Notes: generated by a model not told the origin, from the letters alone. A stretch of DNA of 64,000 bases from Copromyces sp. CBS 386.78 (GCA_030685235.1 MU839120.1:248001-312000); one strand, 5' to 3'. Counted from the stretch's first letter, positions 44,663 through 56,859 are shown. Numbers and translations are program-made.

Positions 44663-46132
44663 CTAAAGCCTGGTGACCGCTTCATTCGGGCAATCCCGAG
44701 GGGACTTGAATAGCACGCCTCCCTTCCACACGTGGGTGATGTTATCCGGATCTGTCAAAACCTCAATATCTTCAAGCGGATTGGACGAGATGGCAATCAA
44801 GTCAGCGTCAAAACCAGCCTTGAGCTGGCCCGACTTTCGAGCCTGAGGACCCCTATAAAGCGTCCATTGTCAGCCAAATTATACAACAAAACAGCACCTC
44901 AGCCATCTAAAACTTACAAGGTCTCAGGAGGAGTAGCAGTCGCCATCTCTATGGCCTGGAGAGGAGTCATCCCGGCCTCGACGGCGTAGCGAAGTTCCAT
45001 GGCGTTTTTCCCATGGGCTAGCGCATGGTTCCTGTCGCTGCTAAAACTATCCGTCCCCAGGGCGATCTTGACCCCCATCTTGACAGCCAGCTTGATGCTG
45101 TCTCTCGACAGCTGGATGGAACGCTCCAGCTTAGCTCTTTGCCTTGGATCGAGGTCGTCATCACCAGCAGCCATGCCCTCGACGATGTGGCGCGTAGGGA
45201 CGAGAATGGCATCCTTCTCCTTCATCTTGGCAGCAACCTCCTCGTCCAGGTACACGCCATGTTCGATGCTCTTCACTCCCGCATCCAGAGCCGCCATGAT
45301 GCCGGGCTTTCCGTGAGCGTGAGCGGCCACCACTCGGCTGCTCCGCTTGGCTTCTTGCACGATGGCTCGTAACTCCTCCGGGCTGAACTGCGTGTCCTCG
45401 GGCTGGTCGTTCAGCGAAAGCGTGCCGCCCGTCGCGCACACCTTGATCACCTTGGCGCCTCGCCGAATCTGCTGCCGCACAGCTTTGATACAGCCATCTA
45501 CGCCGTCACACACAAAGGACGATGATGAGCCGTAAGCGCAACCTTCCAGCACGGTTTGGAGGGGCACATCCTGAGGATCACCATGGCCGCCTGTCATGCT
45601 GAGGATTCCTATGGCCGGGTAAACACGAGGACCGACAATGGCGCCCATGTCGATAGCGGGTGCAACGTCCCCGGCATAGCCGCAGAGCTCGCGGATCGAG
45701 GTGAACCCTGCCATGAGCGTTCGGCGCAAGTCGTCGACAATCACGGCTCCGATGAGCGCGCTTGTCCCGGGCATGAAGTACTTGACGCTATCGTGGATGC
45801 CTACTGCGACATGAGCACCTTCAAAATGAGTGTGAGCATCCCACATGCCTCTGTCTTGTGGTTAGCGGCCGCTAGGTTGAGGGGCACATGAAGTCCACTT
45901 ACGGCATCAATACCGGCACGCGCGAGAAACGGGTCGACGAGTATTTCGAGGGTATCTCGTCCTTTGGCCCAACCCACTCAATAATCGAGTCTTTGACTAC
46001 CAATGCCCCGTTCTTCTGAGCCTCACCACGGCCGGGAATTAGGACGTCGGCGAGGACACCATAGTAAGAAACCCCGTCATCGACAGGGTATCTGTTGACG
46101 GTGTCGTTAGGTAGAGCTACTCTGATCTGCAT
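44663..46132 (-). CDS. metal-dependent amidohydrolase (imidazolonepropionase-like)
   Basis: Three exons in transcript order, 46132-45903, 45850-44918 and 44852-44663, with 52- and 65-nt introns and matching phases, give 450 aa. The amidohydrolase fold opens with a beta-sandwich strand region (ADVLIPGRG..NGALVVKDSIIEWVGP), then the metal motif MWDAHTHFEG (HxH). Further motifs are RRGAKVIKVCATGG (candidate bridging Lys), VVAAHAHGKPGIMAALDAG, SIEHGVYLD and IALGTDSFSSDRNH (metal Asp). The last exon supplies the C-terminal sandwich, SGQLKAGFDADLIAISSNPL. No signal peptide, so cytosolic. This group includes Xaa-Pro dipeptidase-like and ochratoxin-hydrolysing enzymes; the substrate here cannot be told. 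Confidence 0.92.
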
Positions 46133-46918
46133 ATTGGGTCGTGAACCACAAAGCCTTTGTTGTAAGGCGTATTGGTTGTTGAGAAGTCTTCGGAACTTGA
46201 CTTGATTTCCGTGGTTTTCTATTGTAGTGCCATGAGAGAAGTCTCTCTCTTATATCACGTCAACACACTACACTACTCGTTGGAGATAAACTACACTACT
46301 CGTTGGAGATAAACAGGGCCTGACGAGTAAGATGGTCGTAGACGCTGTCGTCGTCATGGTGGCTTTAATAATCCCTGCAAAAGTAACCTCATTACGTGTA
46401 TCCATTTGGTTGCCTACGACAAAGTCTGCAAAGCACCGGTGTCGGTAGAGCCAGACTGCCAGTGATGGTGGCGACGCGACCACTTTCAGGTTGGTACGTA
46501 AGCACCAACAACCCATAGTTACTATTGTATATCAAGTTCTGAAAGGACTGGTAACTTTGCAGAACGCGCATTGATGTATTACGTACGCTTTCAACATAAA
46601 GTTTGACATGAAGAGGGAGCCAAGTCTTACACTTTAGAGGTACTCTGCCATGAAAAGGTTGAGAAACAAACAAACTTGCAAGTCATCGCCGTTGGCGACC
46701 CATTGCGTGGACATATAACCAGCTGTATAGACAGTGCACGGACCTCACGGTGAGCAACATCTTCGTCTCTCTTCACCTTGACCTCACCTTGTTCCACAAC
46801 TTCATTCTCACCTTCTTCCCTCACCTCCGAGGTACGTACTTGGTACACAACATCCATACCTCATCATCCCAACCCTCCAAGTCCATTTGATCAAAGCTTT
46901 GCTGGCGAAATAATCACC
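46133..46918. promoter_or_regulatory. divergent promoter of amidohydrolase and PCD genes
   Basis: A 786-bp head-to-head spacer. It contains a perfect 23-bp tandem duplication at 46268-46313, just upstream of the amidohydrolase. Confidence 0.5.
46268..46313. repeat. perfect 23-bp tandem duplication
   Basis: The unit starting CTACACTACTCGTTGGAGAT is present twice without mismatch (46268-46290 and 46291-46313), in the leader or promoter of the amidohydrolase gene. Its identity implies a recent slippage-type duplication. It could duplicate a control site, but none is recognised. Confidence 0.85.
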
Positions 46919-48186
46919 ATGTCATTCACCCTCACCCGAACGCCGAAACCGAGCACTCTCCTCACCAAACTCATCAACCTCAACCATCCTACCAGGAACT
47001 TCTCCATCTTCATCCAAACCTCAAACCGATCAACAACACCAAAGATCACATCGATCACCACTTCTACCACCAATTTTTACCATCAACATCAACAAAAACA
47101 ACAACACCACTGGTCACTGCACCAACAATCCCGCAACATGTCCTCGTCCTCCTCGTCGGAAATAAAGGCTCAATTCTCAGAGGGTTCCGACCCAACTGTT
47201 CTCGGCCCGTCACTCGAGAAGCTTTTGGCTGCTGGCGGCGGAAAGTGGACGCTTACACAGGAGGGAGTCGCTATTGAGAGGACTTTTAAGTTCAAGACTT
47301 TTGCCAAGACTTGGGTAAATTAATTTTTTTTTTTTTTTTTTTTCGTTTGTTTGTTTGTTTATTTGTTTTCATTGATTCGCTTCTCTTCGTCTCCTTGTTG
47401 TTCAGCAACGTTCAACAAAAAGGTGTCCGCGAAGGTCTGGTTTGCATGGAGGAGTCGGATTAGGCCGTCGGAGGCAGTTGGAATGGGATGCGAGCTACAC
47501 CACCTCTTACACACACCAGCCAGTGTTGGACGACGAAAAGGAAATCCGAACGCGCAAATGGGGAAGGAGAATGAACAGAGACACCAACCAGCCATTCATG
47601 ACCAGGGTTGGTGGTAGCTGACATAACTCCTATTACTTGTAGCTGGCTGGGATGCTGTCATGGGACTTGCTCTCGGTCTATCTTGTCTTCCATCACTCCC
47701 TTGCCTTTTATGTTTCTACTTTCTCTTCTCCTTTTCCTCGCACTCCATCCCCGTCATTGCACTCTTGAGCGATTGCAACATCCTCTCTACCAAGCGGATC
47801 CGAAACCCATGGCTTTGTGTTACACACACCCAGCAGTCATCTGCCGGCCTTCTTACCTAACCCAACGCCTTATTCCGGGTTACCACCATGATTCTAACCT
47901 CAGCTTCTCTCATCAGGACTTCATGACCGCCGTCTCCCTCCAATGCAAGCTCAAGAATCACCATCCCGAATGGTCCAATGTCTTCAACACAACCTTCATC
48001 CGCTGGACGACCCACGTCCCAAAGGGTCTCTCATCCAAGGACATCGAGCTAGCCGCCATCTGCGACTCGTTGGCCAAAGACTTTGGCGAGACTGAGCCGA
48101 CAGAAAGCTGTGCTATGCCAAACCTGGCTGACCGGGCCGTGGCTTCCTCGGGCGATTGCTGCACGCCTAAGCATTTGAAGAAGTAA
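46919..48186 (+). CDS. pterin-4a-carbinolamine dehydratase
   Basis: PCD dehydrates 4a-hydroxy-tetrahydropterin, the product of aromatic amino-acid hydroxylases. Exons 46919-47314 and 47917-48186 (phase-0 intron of 602 nt with an oligo-T run near its start) give 221 aa. The PCD fold spans about residues 80-205: GGKWTLTQEGVAIERTFKF, KTFAKTW joined to DFMTAVSLQCKL, then the active-site NHHPEWSNVFNTTFIRWTTH and GLSSKDIELA. The ~73 residues before Met74 (ATG at 47138) are rich in Thr, Asn, Gln, Arg and His with few acids, resembling a mitochondrial presequence. Met74 (MSSSSSSEIKAQF) could start a cytosolic form. The C-terminal CCTPKHLKK tail is extra. Confidence 0.9.
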
Positions 48187-48755
48187 AACACGGGAGAGGC
48201 ATCACAGGAATGTGTATAAGTAGTAAGTGTGTGTTTATGTTACTTTCATGATCGTCTCATTACTAGATTATTAAAAGGGGTTTCGTATGGAGGAGGAGGA
48301 GGGAGGCTGGGCACGGCGGTGGTGCTTTGCCGAGAAGGACGCCAAAGAAGGAAGAATCTATGTACAAGAATTAATAGAAGCGAGAAGGAAAAGACTCCCC
48401 TCCCCAACTGCACCATAGCGCGCGTGCGGCAAAAGATGCAACGCTGCCCCCCTTCCCCATTCGAACACCTCTCTGTTTGGAGGTGTGATTTGGTCAGTCC
48501 GCATTAGACCCAACCTTCCCTCCCTTCTTGTCTTTTAGCCAAAATGAAGCAACCCGTTTCTACCCTTTATTGACTCCTTATTTCCCTTGATTTGTCTCAT
48601 GGACCATTTCCCATCATTAGGTAATTCTTCCCCTCTCTCTTCTCTGTTGTTTGGTGATGCGTTGTCCAAAATTAGTGAGGTCGAATGGAAGACCTTGGAA
48701 GACAATGCGAATACCTGCTCGGTATCATGGCAGCGGATCCATCAACTGAAAGCGT
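48187..48755. other. convergent spacer between PCD and ERG25 genes
   Basis: A 569-bp tail-to-tail spacer without coding signal; both 3' untranslated regions should lie here. Confidence 0.55.
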
Positions 48756-49875
48756 TTACTGGGCCTTCTTAGCCTTGATGGCCGCGAGCTTCTTCTCACG
48801 GCGAGCCTTAGCGGCGACATCACCGGCCTCGGTGTCAAGGCAGTAATCCCACCAGCGGAAGCTGGAGGCATAGTTGCCAATGAAGCGCTCGTGGTGCACA
48901 TCATGGTGGTCGGCACCAGCCCAGAAGGGGAGGAAGTGGCGCAAGCTGAAGGGGAAATCGTAGCCGGAGTGGGCATCGATGGCCTGGAAGAGACGGAGGA
49001 CGATCCAGATATACATGGTGGCGAGATGGAGGTCCTTGGTGAAGGAAACCCAGAGGATGGGGGATCCTACGGTACCGATACCGAGGAGCATGACCTCAAT
49101 AGGGGAGGCGTACTCGGCGGCGAGACCAAAGGGCGCGCTGTAGGTGTGGTGAATCTTGTGGATGGCCTTGTAGAGAGGGCCGTAGTGAAGCGCGCGGTGG
49201 AACCAGTAGTGCCAGGCATCCTCCATGACGAAGAAGATGCAGATTTGGAAGGCCATCTTCCAGAGAGGAGGGAAGGGCACGCCATAGTCGAGGCCGAAGT
49301 AGGTGGCGATGGGGTGGAAGAGCCAGATTTGGGGGAGCTCGACGGTGCAGTGGCTGAGGAGAACAAGACCGGCGCACTCGAACTGTTCCTTCCAGGTGGG
49401 GCGCTTTCCCTATGTGGTTGTTAGCGACTCTGTTTCTTTGTATTCCAGTCTTGGTTGGGCACTGACTTTTTGCAATTTGTACTTGTTGAACATGGGGAGG
49501 GCGTCGATGATCATCCAAGGGATCGACCTGCCGAAGTAGACGATCTCGTGCATGAAGAAGCTCATGAGGCCGGTCGCGAGAGTGTCATTCTGCATCCACA
49601 GATACCACGCCTATTGTCGAACGTTAGCTATCCTTGTTCGCCGGCGTTTCGGGTTGGGTTGCAGAGGTCGCGTACCGCCCAGAGCTTCTCGGCGTAGCTC
49701 AGCTGAACATTGTACTTGGACACCTCCTCCAAGACGGTAAAGTATGTGTCTGTCGAGCTCAGGCCAGCGACGGTCGCATTACTAGATAAGACGAAGACAC
49801 GAGTCAGCTTTCGGTTCAAGCATGGTTGACAGGCGCAAGAGGGTGGACAGGAACGTACAGGACTGCCGTAGCCAT
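48756..49875 (-). CDS. erg25: C-4 methylsterol oxidase (ERG25)
   Basis: ERG25 oxidises the C-4 methyl groups of sterol intermediates in ergosterol synthesis at the ER, as a di-iron membrane enzyme. Four exons in transcript order, 49875-49859, 49781-49676, 49610-49467 and 49409-48756, with introns of 77, 65 and 57 nt, give 306 aa, the usual size. The three His boxes are complete: HYWFH (156-160), HKIHH (173-177) and HDVHH (258-262). Membrane segments lie around residues 50-75, 100-120, 137-152 and 190-228. The protein ends in KKAQ, which fits the KKXX ER-retrieval signal. It starts [20 protein letters not shown]. Assignment is firm. Confidence 0.96.
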
Positions 49876-50872
49876 GGTGGGCGGATAGAGAATAGGCGGC
49901 TCCGATTAGGTGTTGTTGGGTTGGGAGATGCGACTCGGAGGTGTTGGAACGCGATAAGGAACCTGCAGTCGGTGGAAGAAAACAGGCGCAGGAGGAAACC
50001 GCCTTCGGTGAGTGGATGAACCGGAGGAAGAGGGGAAACCGGGAAAGAAAAAGAAACAGTCGACAGCGTCCAAGGGCAATGCCAGTCGCGATCTAGGGAG
50101 TAGGGAAAGACAACCTACCAACAAGTTTAGGGGTTGCTGGATTTTTTATTGTCCTTTGGTATCCTTTGGCGGGAGCCCCTGAGAGACGGAACGTGTTGGG
50201 TCGACCAATGGCGGGACTGACCCCAGAATCGGCCCACTGCGAAGCTGTTGTTTCCGCCATCCGGGACCCACTCTTTCCACTCTGGCCTGGTCGACCTGTG
50301 CTCAATGAAACAGGGAGCCTGCCAAGCGATGGAATCCCAACAACACTCGCTGCCGTGCATTGAGATGTGCCAATTGTTTCTCTTTGGGCTCCTATCTTTG
50401 ACATGGAAAGAGGCACTGACCACGTCACCACCGCAGTGAGAGGCAGAGGGCAAAATTCGATCAGATAAGGAAAGCAAGTGATCTACGAAAAGATACGGAT
50501 GTGCGGCATCCCGTCCATAACTTTTTCATAGTGTACATAATCATCATCATCATCATCCCAATTCTGGATTGCTATTCGAGTACCATACCGGCACCTACCT
50601 GCAAAACATATCTGACTGTGCCTCACCACTACGGTTCCGTTGGTAGAGGTGCGTAACATAGACAGACAGTCAGGTACAAGTGATGGCTGCATGCCGCATC
50701 TCCATCTCTCTATCAACATGATGAATCTCACATGGAGAAGACGAGAATCTCGAATTGCCCGGGGTTTTCCAGTGGTATGGAACGATTGCATCCACACCGT
50801 GATCCCACTTCTTCTTCGGCTGGTTCGTTGCCATCCGCCATCCCAGGTCGCCAGGGGGGGTTTGGCGTGGTT
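49876..50872. promoter_or_regulatory. ERG25 promoter region up to the retrotransposon
   Basis: About 1 kb of normal-composition DNA between the ERG25 start and the left target-site copy of the Copia element. No gene was seen. It should hold the ERG25 promoter; no sterol-response site was assigned. Confidence 0.5.
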
Positions 50873-50877
50873 GGATG
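50873..50877. repeat. left 5-bp target-site duplication (GGATG)
   Basis: GGATG directly precedes the left LTR and recurs directly after the right LTR (56855-56859). This is the 5-bp duplication expected for an LTR retrotransposon integrase. Confidence 0.9.
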
Positions 50878-51057
50878 TGTTAGATTAGAGGGTGGATATC
50901 TGGGTTTCTGGCTATACTCAATCTGGATTAGCCGCCCAGCCCCCTAGATTATTGGTTTCTAGGTCCCTCTAGGATACTCCAATACCCCCCAGACCTTCTA
51001 GGCGAGTCAATTACACACACTCTTAAATCAATTAATTCTATATAATTATATCTAATA
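50878..51057 (+). repeat. 5' LTR of the Copia element (180 bp)
   Basis: Begins TGTTAGATTAG; its end ATCTAATA corresponds to ATCTGACA in the right copy, so the ancestral LTR was TG...CA. It aligns end to end with the right LTR without gaps. Its outer half is nearly unmutated, while its inner end is heavily changed. Confidence 0.93.
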
Positions 51058-54000
51058 ATTAACAGTTTAATTTGCGTATTTACAATAGAAGCGCTATAAT
51101 AATCAATACAAGTAATATTCCTACGAAACTAATAATATTAACTATATCTTTATTAAAAGAATTTACTAATAAAGCTATTATAATCGTCTTTAAGACCTAA
51201 AACGATTGGCCCAACTAGTACAAAGCCTTTAAACGATTAATTAGAAGTAACTAAGACTTTGGCAATTAATTACTTAAGGACGGGCTTATAATCTAAAAGG
51301 TCTTACCTCCTAAGTCGGAAGATTTCTTCCTTACGAAGCTGGCGAAAGATTGTATATTAGCAGTAAAAAAAGAACTTATTAGATTTAATAGAGGGATCCG
51401 GGTTAAAAAGGTTGTAGCAACTATTACGATAACTATAATAAATACTACTATAGTTTAAACTTAGACTTAAATTTAGATTTAAATTAACGAAGATAGTAAT
51501 CTACCGCTACTACTACCGCTTAACTCCGGCAAGAAATTAGGGAAGATTCTAACGACGAAGAAGATTTTAAAGAAAAAGATAAATATTATACTAAATAAAA
51601 TATTAGGGAGGATATAATAATTAACCCTACTACGGATTTTATTATAAAAAGAAAGGCTATTTATAATTAAATTAATAATATATATAATACCCGCTATAAG
51701 TATTAAAAGGACTTCGACGACGTTAATACGAAAGTCCGCAATTAAATAAATATTTATATTACTAATTACTTCGCCGATACCGCTTTCGAATAGGATAAAT
51801 CTATTTGTAAATAATTAGAATAAATTAAATACTAAATTAATTACCGCCCTATTGATTAAATTGCTACCGCATAGCGAAAATACTAGGCCTTTATTAAAGA
51901 GACCGCTAAAAAATAACCTAAGGACTTCGAAAAATAAGTTTTAAATTAGGAAAGCCTTATCGCTAATAATAAAAGACTAAATATTAACGAAATTACTTCC
52001 CCCACTTTATAATTTACTAATTTTATTAATATAACCCGCGAATATAAATTTATTTAAGTAAATAATATTTAAAAGTTTAATTATAATTTAGAAAATTTAT
52101 ATTTAAACTATAAGGATATATCCACTAATTTTAGAAGGGTTAATATATTAGAATATACCGTATTATTAGTTAGTAAAAAAGTTATAATTCGTAGTATTTA
52201 AAATACTAATTAATTTAATTCGAAAGAATTTATATTTAAAAAGGAAAACGCTCCTAATTTTAATTATAAAAAGAAGTAGAAAGTATATATAAAAAAGAAA
52301 CGCGGCGTAAATAAAAATATAAATAATTCTTTATAATTAAAAAAAAGAAGGGGATTTGCGCCGCTATATAAAATATACGAACAAAACCCTTACTTAATAA
52401 TATACTATTAATATTTAATACTTAAAATAAGAAATAACCTTATTTAGAAGCCTAGTAATTCTATTTAGAAGTTTATTAACGAGAATGTCGAAAAATTTCC
52501 TAAAATCCGTAAAGAAGTAGAAAAGGTTAGGAATTAAATACGGGACTATTTTATTACCTTTATGTAAATTATTACTTTAAAGACTTAAAGGTAATGAAAA
52601 ATCGGTATTTATAATTTAATATTTTTCGTTAAATAAAGTATTTTTAATATAAATGACGGAGGAAATATTTACCTTCTTAAGAATTTAGCGATCTTCAATT
52701 CTAGGGCTTCCTTTTATATTTTTAATAAAATTAATCGTTTTTTCTTCGTTTCGAATAATATCCTTAAAGGACTACGTTTAAACTAGAGATTTTTAAATAT
52801 TTATTAAGGGTTTTAAGACTATTAATATAGAAGTATAAAGAGAAAAGGGAATTCTACAGCTATAGTTAAGGGAGGTCGCCTTCTACCTTAATTTTATTAT
52901 AAATTTTATATTTTTATATTTACTTTGAAAATAAAGTTTTTATTAATATTATAAACTATTTAATAATTACCTTCGTTAGCTAAACGGGTCGATTTTCTGT
53001 TTCCTTTAAGAGATTTATTACTAAATAATTCTCGAATACCTTCCCCTCTCCTTTAATTATACTATTTTCTTCGCTCAATAAAACTATTTTAATTCTTATA
53101 TTAGCCGTCGCGTATATAAAATACCTATTTAATTCTAATATAAATAATTCGGTTATTATAATCTATAAATCTTCGAATACTTTTATAATATTAAAAGTAT
53201 TAAATTTAAAGGATTAGCGATTTATTAATATAATACGTACAGTATATTTAAAATTAAACGATAAATTATACGAAAATTACGCGACCGAAACTTTAGATTA
53301 GGAGAATGCTTCGCCGTCGATTTTTTCGAATACGAATAAGGGAGAAGAGGTTTTAAATATATAATATTTGTTATTTATCGATAAATTAAATTCGTTTAGG
53401 ATATTTATATAGCGATATATATAATAGAAATTATTGTAGAAAGATTATTCTTAATTATTAATATAATTAATTACTAGTATAATATTAAGGTTAAATATAT
53501 TAAGTGCGATAACGAATTTAATAGTTAATACGTTAGGAATAAATTAGTTATTCGCCTTATTATTTTCGAGCCTTTAATATTTAATATTCAAATTTAAAAC
53601 GGCGGTATTAAACGTTTAGGGGGTATAATTAAAAAAAAGGCGCGCGCTATAATAAATAGCTCTTATTTCCTTTATAATTTCTAATTTCAAATTATCTTAA
53701 TAGTAGTTTACTTTACTAACCAATCGCCTAAATATTTCTACAATTAGAAATCTTCTTACGAATAATTCTATACTTTCGTAGCTTATTATAAAAGGGTATA
53801 AATTAATCCCCGGAAGTTTAATTTTAATTATTTATATATTTACGGTTATAAAGTCTACGCAATAATAAGAATCGCTTAAAAAAAGGAGTAGCGACGAAAA
53901 AAATTCTAATTAAAAGTATAAATCGGTTACTTCGTCGGCTATGCTACCTTATTTATTTATTAAATTTAGAACCTATAAGTAAATTATATCGTTTATATTT

Positions 54001-55294
54001 GTAATATATTATTTAATGAAAATTCAATTTATTTAAGAAATTTTAATGAAATTAAAGAAAGGTTAAAATTAATTAGCAATAAAATTTTTAATTTATTTAA
54101 TAAAATCGATTACCCGCTTTAATTATTTATATAATACTTCGAACCCTTTAATATAATTTAAAATATAAAAAATAATAGTCTTATTTAATTATTACTATCG
54201 CTCTTCGATAACGAATTATAAATAAATAGTAATAATATTATTAATTCTAAGCTAATTAAGCTTAACGTTTAAAGTAAAATATCCTTCGACTTTATATTTA
54301 AATACTTTACCTTTCTAAATATATTACTAACTACTCTCTCTACCAATCTTATTATTAATTTACTAAAGCCTATTTCCTTCCCGACTTTCGAATTATAAGA
54401 AGTTGCCTTTAATATTAGGAAACTCATTCAATTAATAAGTTAGAAATAGGGCAAAATTATTACGAAGGTAGAAATTAATTATTTAATTATTAAAGGTAGC
54501 CGGTTAAACTCTATTAAATATTAAAATTTACCCCCGGTCTTAAAGACTTACCGCGATTTCGAATATTATAAATTAAAAAACCTCTTTAAATAAGTAGAAA
54601 AAACCTATTTTAATAGCTATAAGGAAATAAAGTTGTAGGTAGAAGTTAATAAAAATATCCTTCGTACTAAGGGTGCCTAAATCTTTAACTATATATAAAT
54701 ATATATATATAAATTTAATAAGTATAGCCGCCTTTAAAAAGTAAAAGCTCGCTTTATAATTAAAGGAAATTAATAATATTATTATAGGAAAGAAATATAC
54801 GCTTCTACATTAACCAATCGTTCTTTCCAATCTATTATTATTTACGCTGCTAAATTTAACTTCGAACTTATTTAATATAACGCTATAAATACTTTCGTTA
54901 ACGCTTATTTTAATAAAGAGATTTATATATATATACCCCCTAAATATTAAAAGTATTATATAATACTTAAATTATTTAAAGTCCTCTATAATTTACAATA
55001 TACTCTTTTATTCTAGTAACGAAAATTTAATAATATTTTTAAAAATATACATTTCCAATTATTATTCGAAAATCCGTATATCTTTAAATACGGTAGAATT
55101 TTAATTTTCTATTATATTAACGATATTATATTTATTTTCGACTAGAAATTACGCAATAAAATTAATTAAGTAATAAAAAATTTAGAAGAGAAGTATAAAT
55201 TTATAGGGGGTAATAACTTCTAATAGTTTCTAAGTATTAAAATTATTCGAAATCGAAAAGTAGGATTAATTTAATTATTTTAACGGGAATATAT

Positions 55295-55750
55295 TTATAA
55301 AAGAGAAACTCTATTTGTACGTGGTGAAATCTCTATCTGTACGTGCTGAAAAAAAGTGAAGTTTAATATGTTTTTTGGAATACCAAAAAAATTAATAAGG
55401 AGGCAAGAAGTATATCATATTTTTTCTTATTTTTTTCCCTACCTAACGATACACTTTTTAAAATCGTATACACTTAGTAGTCCTAAAAAACTCCATGGAA
55501 AAGAAGCTGTTATAAATAAATAATTAGGAAAATTAAAAGTGTAAAGGTCTAAGAAAGTAAGATTTAGATGACGTTAAGGGCTATAAGATTCGTACTTACT
55601 TTCAAAAATCCGTTAAAAATCAACGAGTAATTTGGTACCACTTTTAATTTTATACACTAAAGTTCGAATATATTATAGTTAGAAAAGCAAAAGTGGCACC
55701 ACGTACAAATAGAGATTTCACCACGTACAAATAGAGTTTCTCTTATAAAA
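55295..55750. mobile_element. 440-bp nested inverted-repeat element, hAT-like 8-bp duplication
   Basis: The element is 55303-55742. Its ends form a 46-bp inverted repeat with two mismatches, starting GAGAAACTCTATTTGTACGT. Exact 8-bp copies of TTATAAAA flank it (55295-55302 and 55743-55750), the duplication size of hAT transposases. Each end contains a doubled CTCTATTTGTACGTGGTG unit, so the inverted repeats are themselves tandem. The interior has no coding capacity, so it is a MITE. It keeps CA and TG dinucleotides such as TGGTACCA that the surrounding DNA has lost. The family is inferred from duplication length only. Confidence 0.85.
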
Positions 55751-56674
55751 TTACTAAACTTATTAAAAATCCTTATACTTTCGCTTTTATTCTAATAAAT
55801 AATAAAGAATTATTACCCTACAATAATATAATTATTTTTAATAAAATACGGAATTATTAAATCGTTGTTAAATCGATAATATATATTATAATAATCACCC
55901 GAACAAATATCGTTTTTATAACTAGCCATTTAATTCGTTATAATTATAACCCTAATTTTTAATATCGTAAAACTGCTAATAAAATATTATATTACTTTTA
56001 ATTTTACCTAAATTTCTTTCTTTACTTTAAATTATTATTAAAATTTAAAATAATTTTAAATACTTTATACGCCGATAATACCCTAAATTGGAAAAGCTTA
56101 TATAATTTTATAATTAAATTATTCAATAGTTTTATCTATTAGGGTATTATTAAGTAGAAAATAATATTAACCTTAATTACTGAAGTAAAATTATTATCGA
56201 TTTCTAATATTATAAAGGACATTATCGCTATTATACGTCTATATAAAGAGATTAAAATTCCCTTTAATTAAAAAATCCTTATAATTAGCTATAACAATAC
56301 TTAAACAATTTATATTCTAACCGTTAAAATATTACAATTAATAACTAAATTAAAATATATTAATATTTATCGCTACTAGTTATAGTAAAAGATTATAAAA
56401 GGAAAGATTACAATCGAATATTTAAAAATAAAGAAAATACTAGCAAATAGCTTAATAAAGGTATTAGGATAATTAGATCACGAAAAGTTCCGGGATTTAA
56501 TAGGGATAGTAAACGCGCCGGTTCGAAAAGAGATGAAAATTAGGAGGGAAGTTCCCAACGACGTTCTAGAAGATACTTATAGTTTAATTAGGGAAATTAA
56601 CGTACTAGAAGAGAGAAAATTATAAATAGTTTTACTTTTGCCTTATTTTAAAAAGGTCTGTAAGTAAGGGGGTA

Positions 56675-56854
56675 TATTAAATTAGAAGGTGGATATTTGG
56701 GTTTCTAGCTATATTCAATCTAGATTAGCCGTCCAGCCCTTTAGATTATTGGTTTTTGGGTCCCTCTGGGATATTCCAGTACCCCCCAGACCTTCTGGGC
56801 GAGTCAGTTACATACACTCTTGAATCAATCAATTCTGCACAGTCACATCTGACA
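56675..56854 (+). repeat. 3' LTR of the Copia element (180 bp)
   Basis: Aligns over its full length to the left LTR. By eye about 28 positions differ, and all are transitions. Its inner half is mutated, while its outer end (GCACAGTCACATCTGACA) is intact, the mirror image of the left LTR. Confidence 0.93.
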
Positions 56855-56859
56855 GGATG
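56855..56859. repeat. right 5-bp target-site duplication (GGATG)
   Basis: Second copy of GGATG, directly after the CA end of the right LTR. Removing the element and one copy restores a plausible empty site. Confidence 0.9.

Larger units (their letters stand above)
50878..56854 (+). mobile_element. RIP-inactivated Ty1/Copia LTR retrotransposon, 5977 bp
   Basis: A complete element: 180-bp LTRs, 5-bp target duplication GGATG and a purine tract (GTAAGGGGG) before the right LTR. The interior is very A/T-rich, full of TA dinucleotides and stops in every frame, as RIP produces. Decayed domains still read in order on the plus strand. Integrase: an NGG..KRLGG..KKKARA block (about 53598-53650), then a YGYKVYA and YFVGY region (53840-53950). 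Reverse transcriptase: YYIND, a mutated YVDD (about 55109-55125). RNase H: LYADNTLNWKS (about 56061-56100). Integrase before reverse transcriptase marks Ty1/Copia, not Gypsy. It cannot encode protein. A second element is nested at 55303-55742. Confidence 0.93.

Noticed and set aside
51058..56674. short open frames inside the A/T-rich block as genes
   Set aside because: The block is RIP-mutated Copia DNA with stops throughout all frames. Domain remains are recognisable but not translatable.
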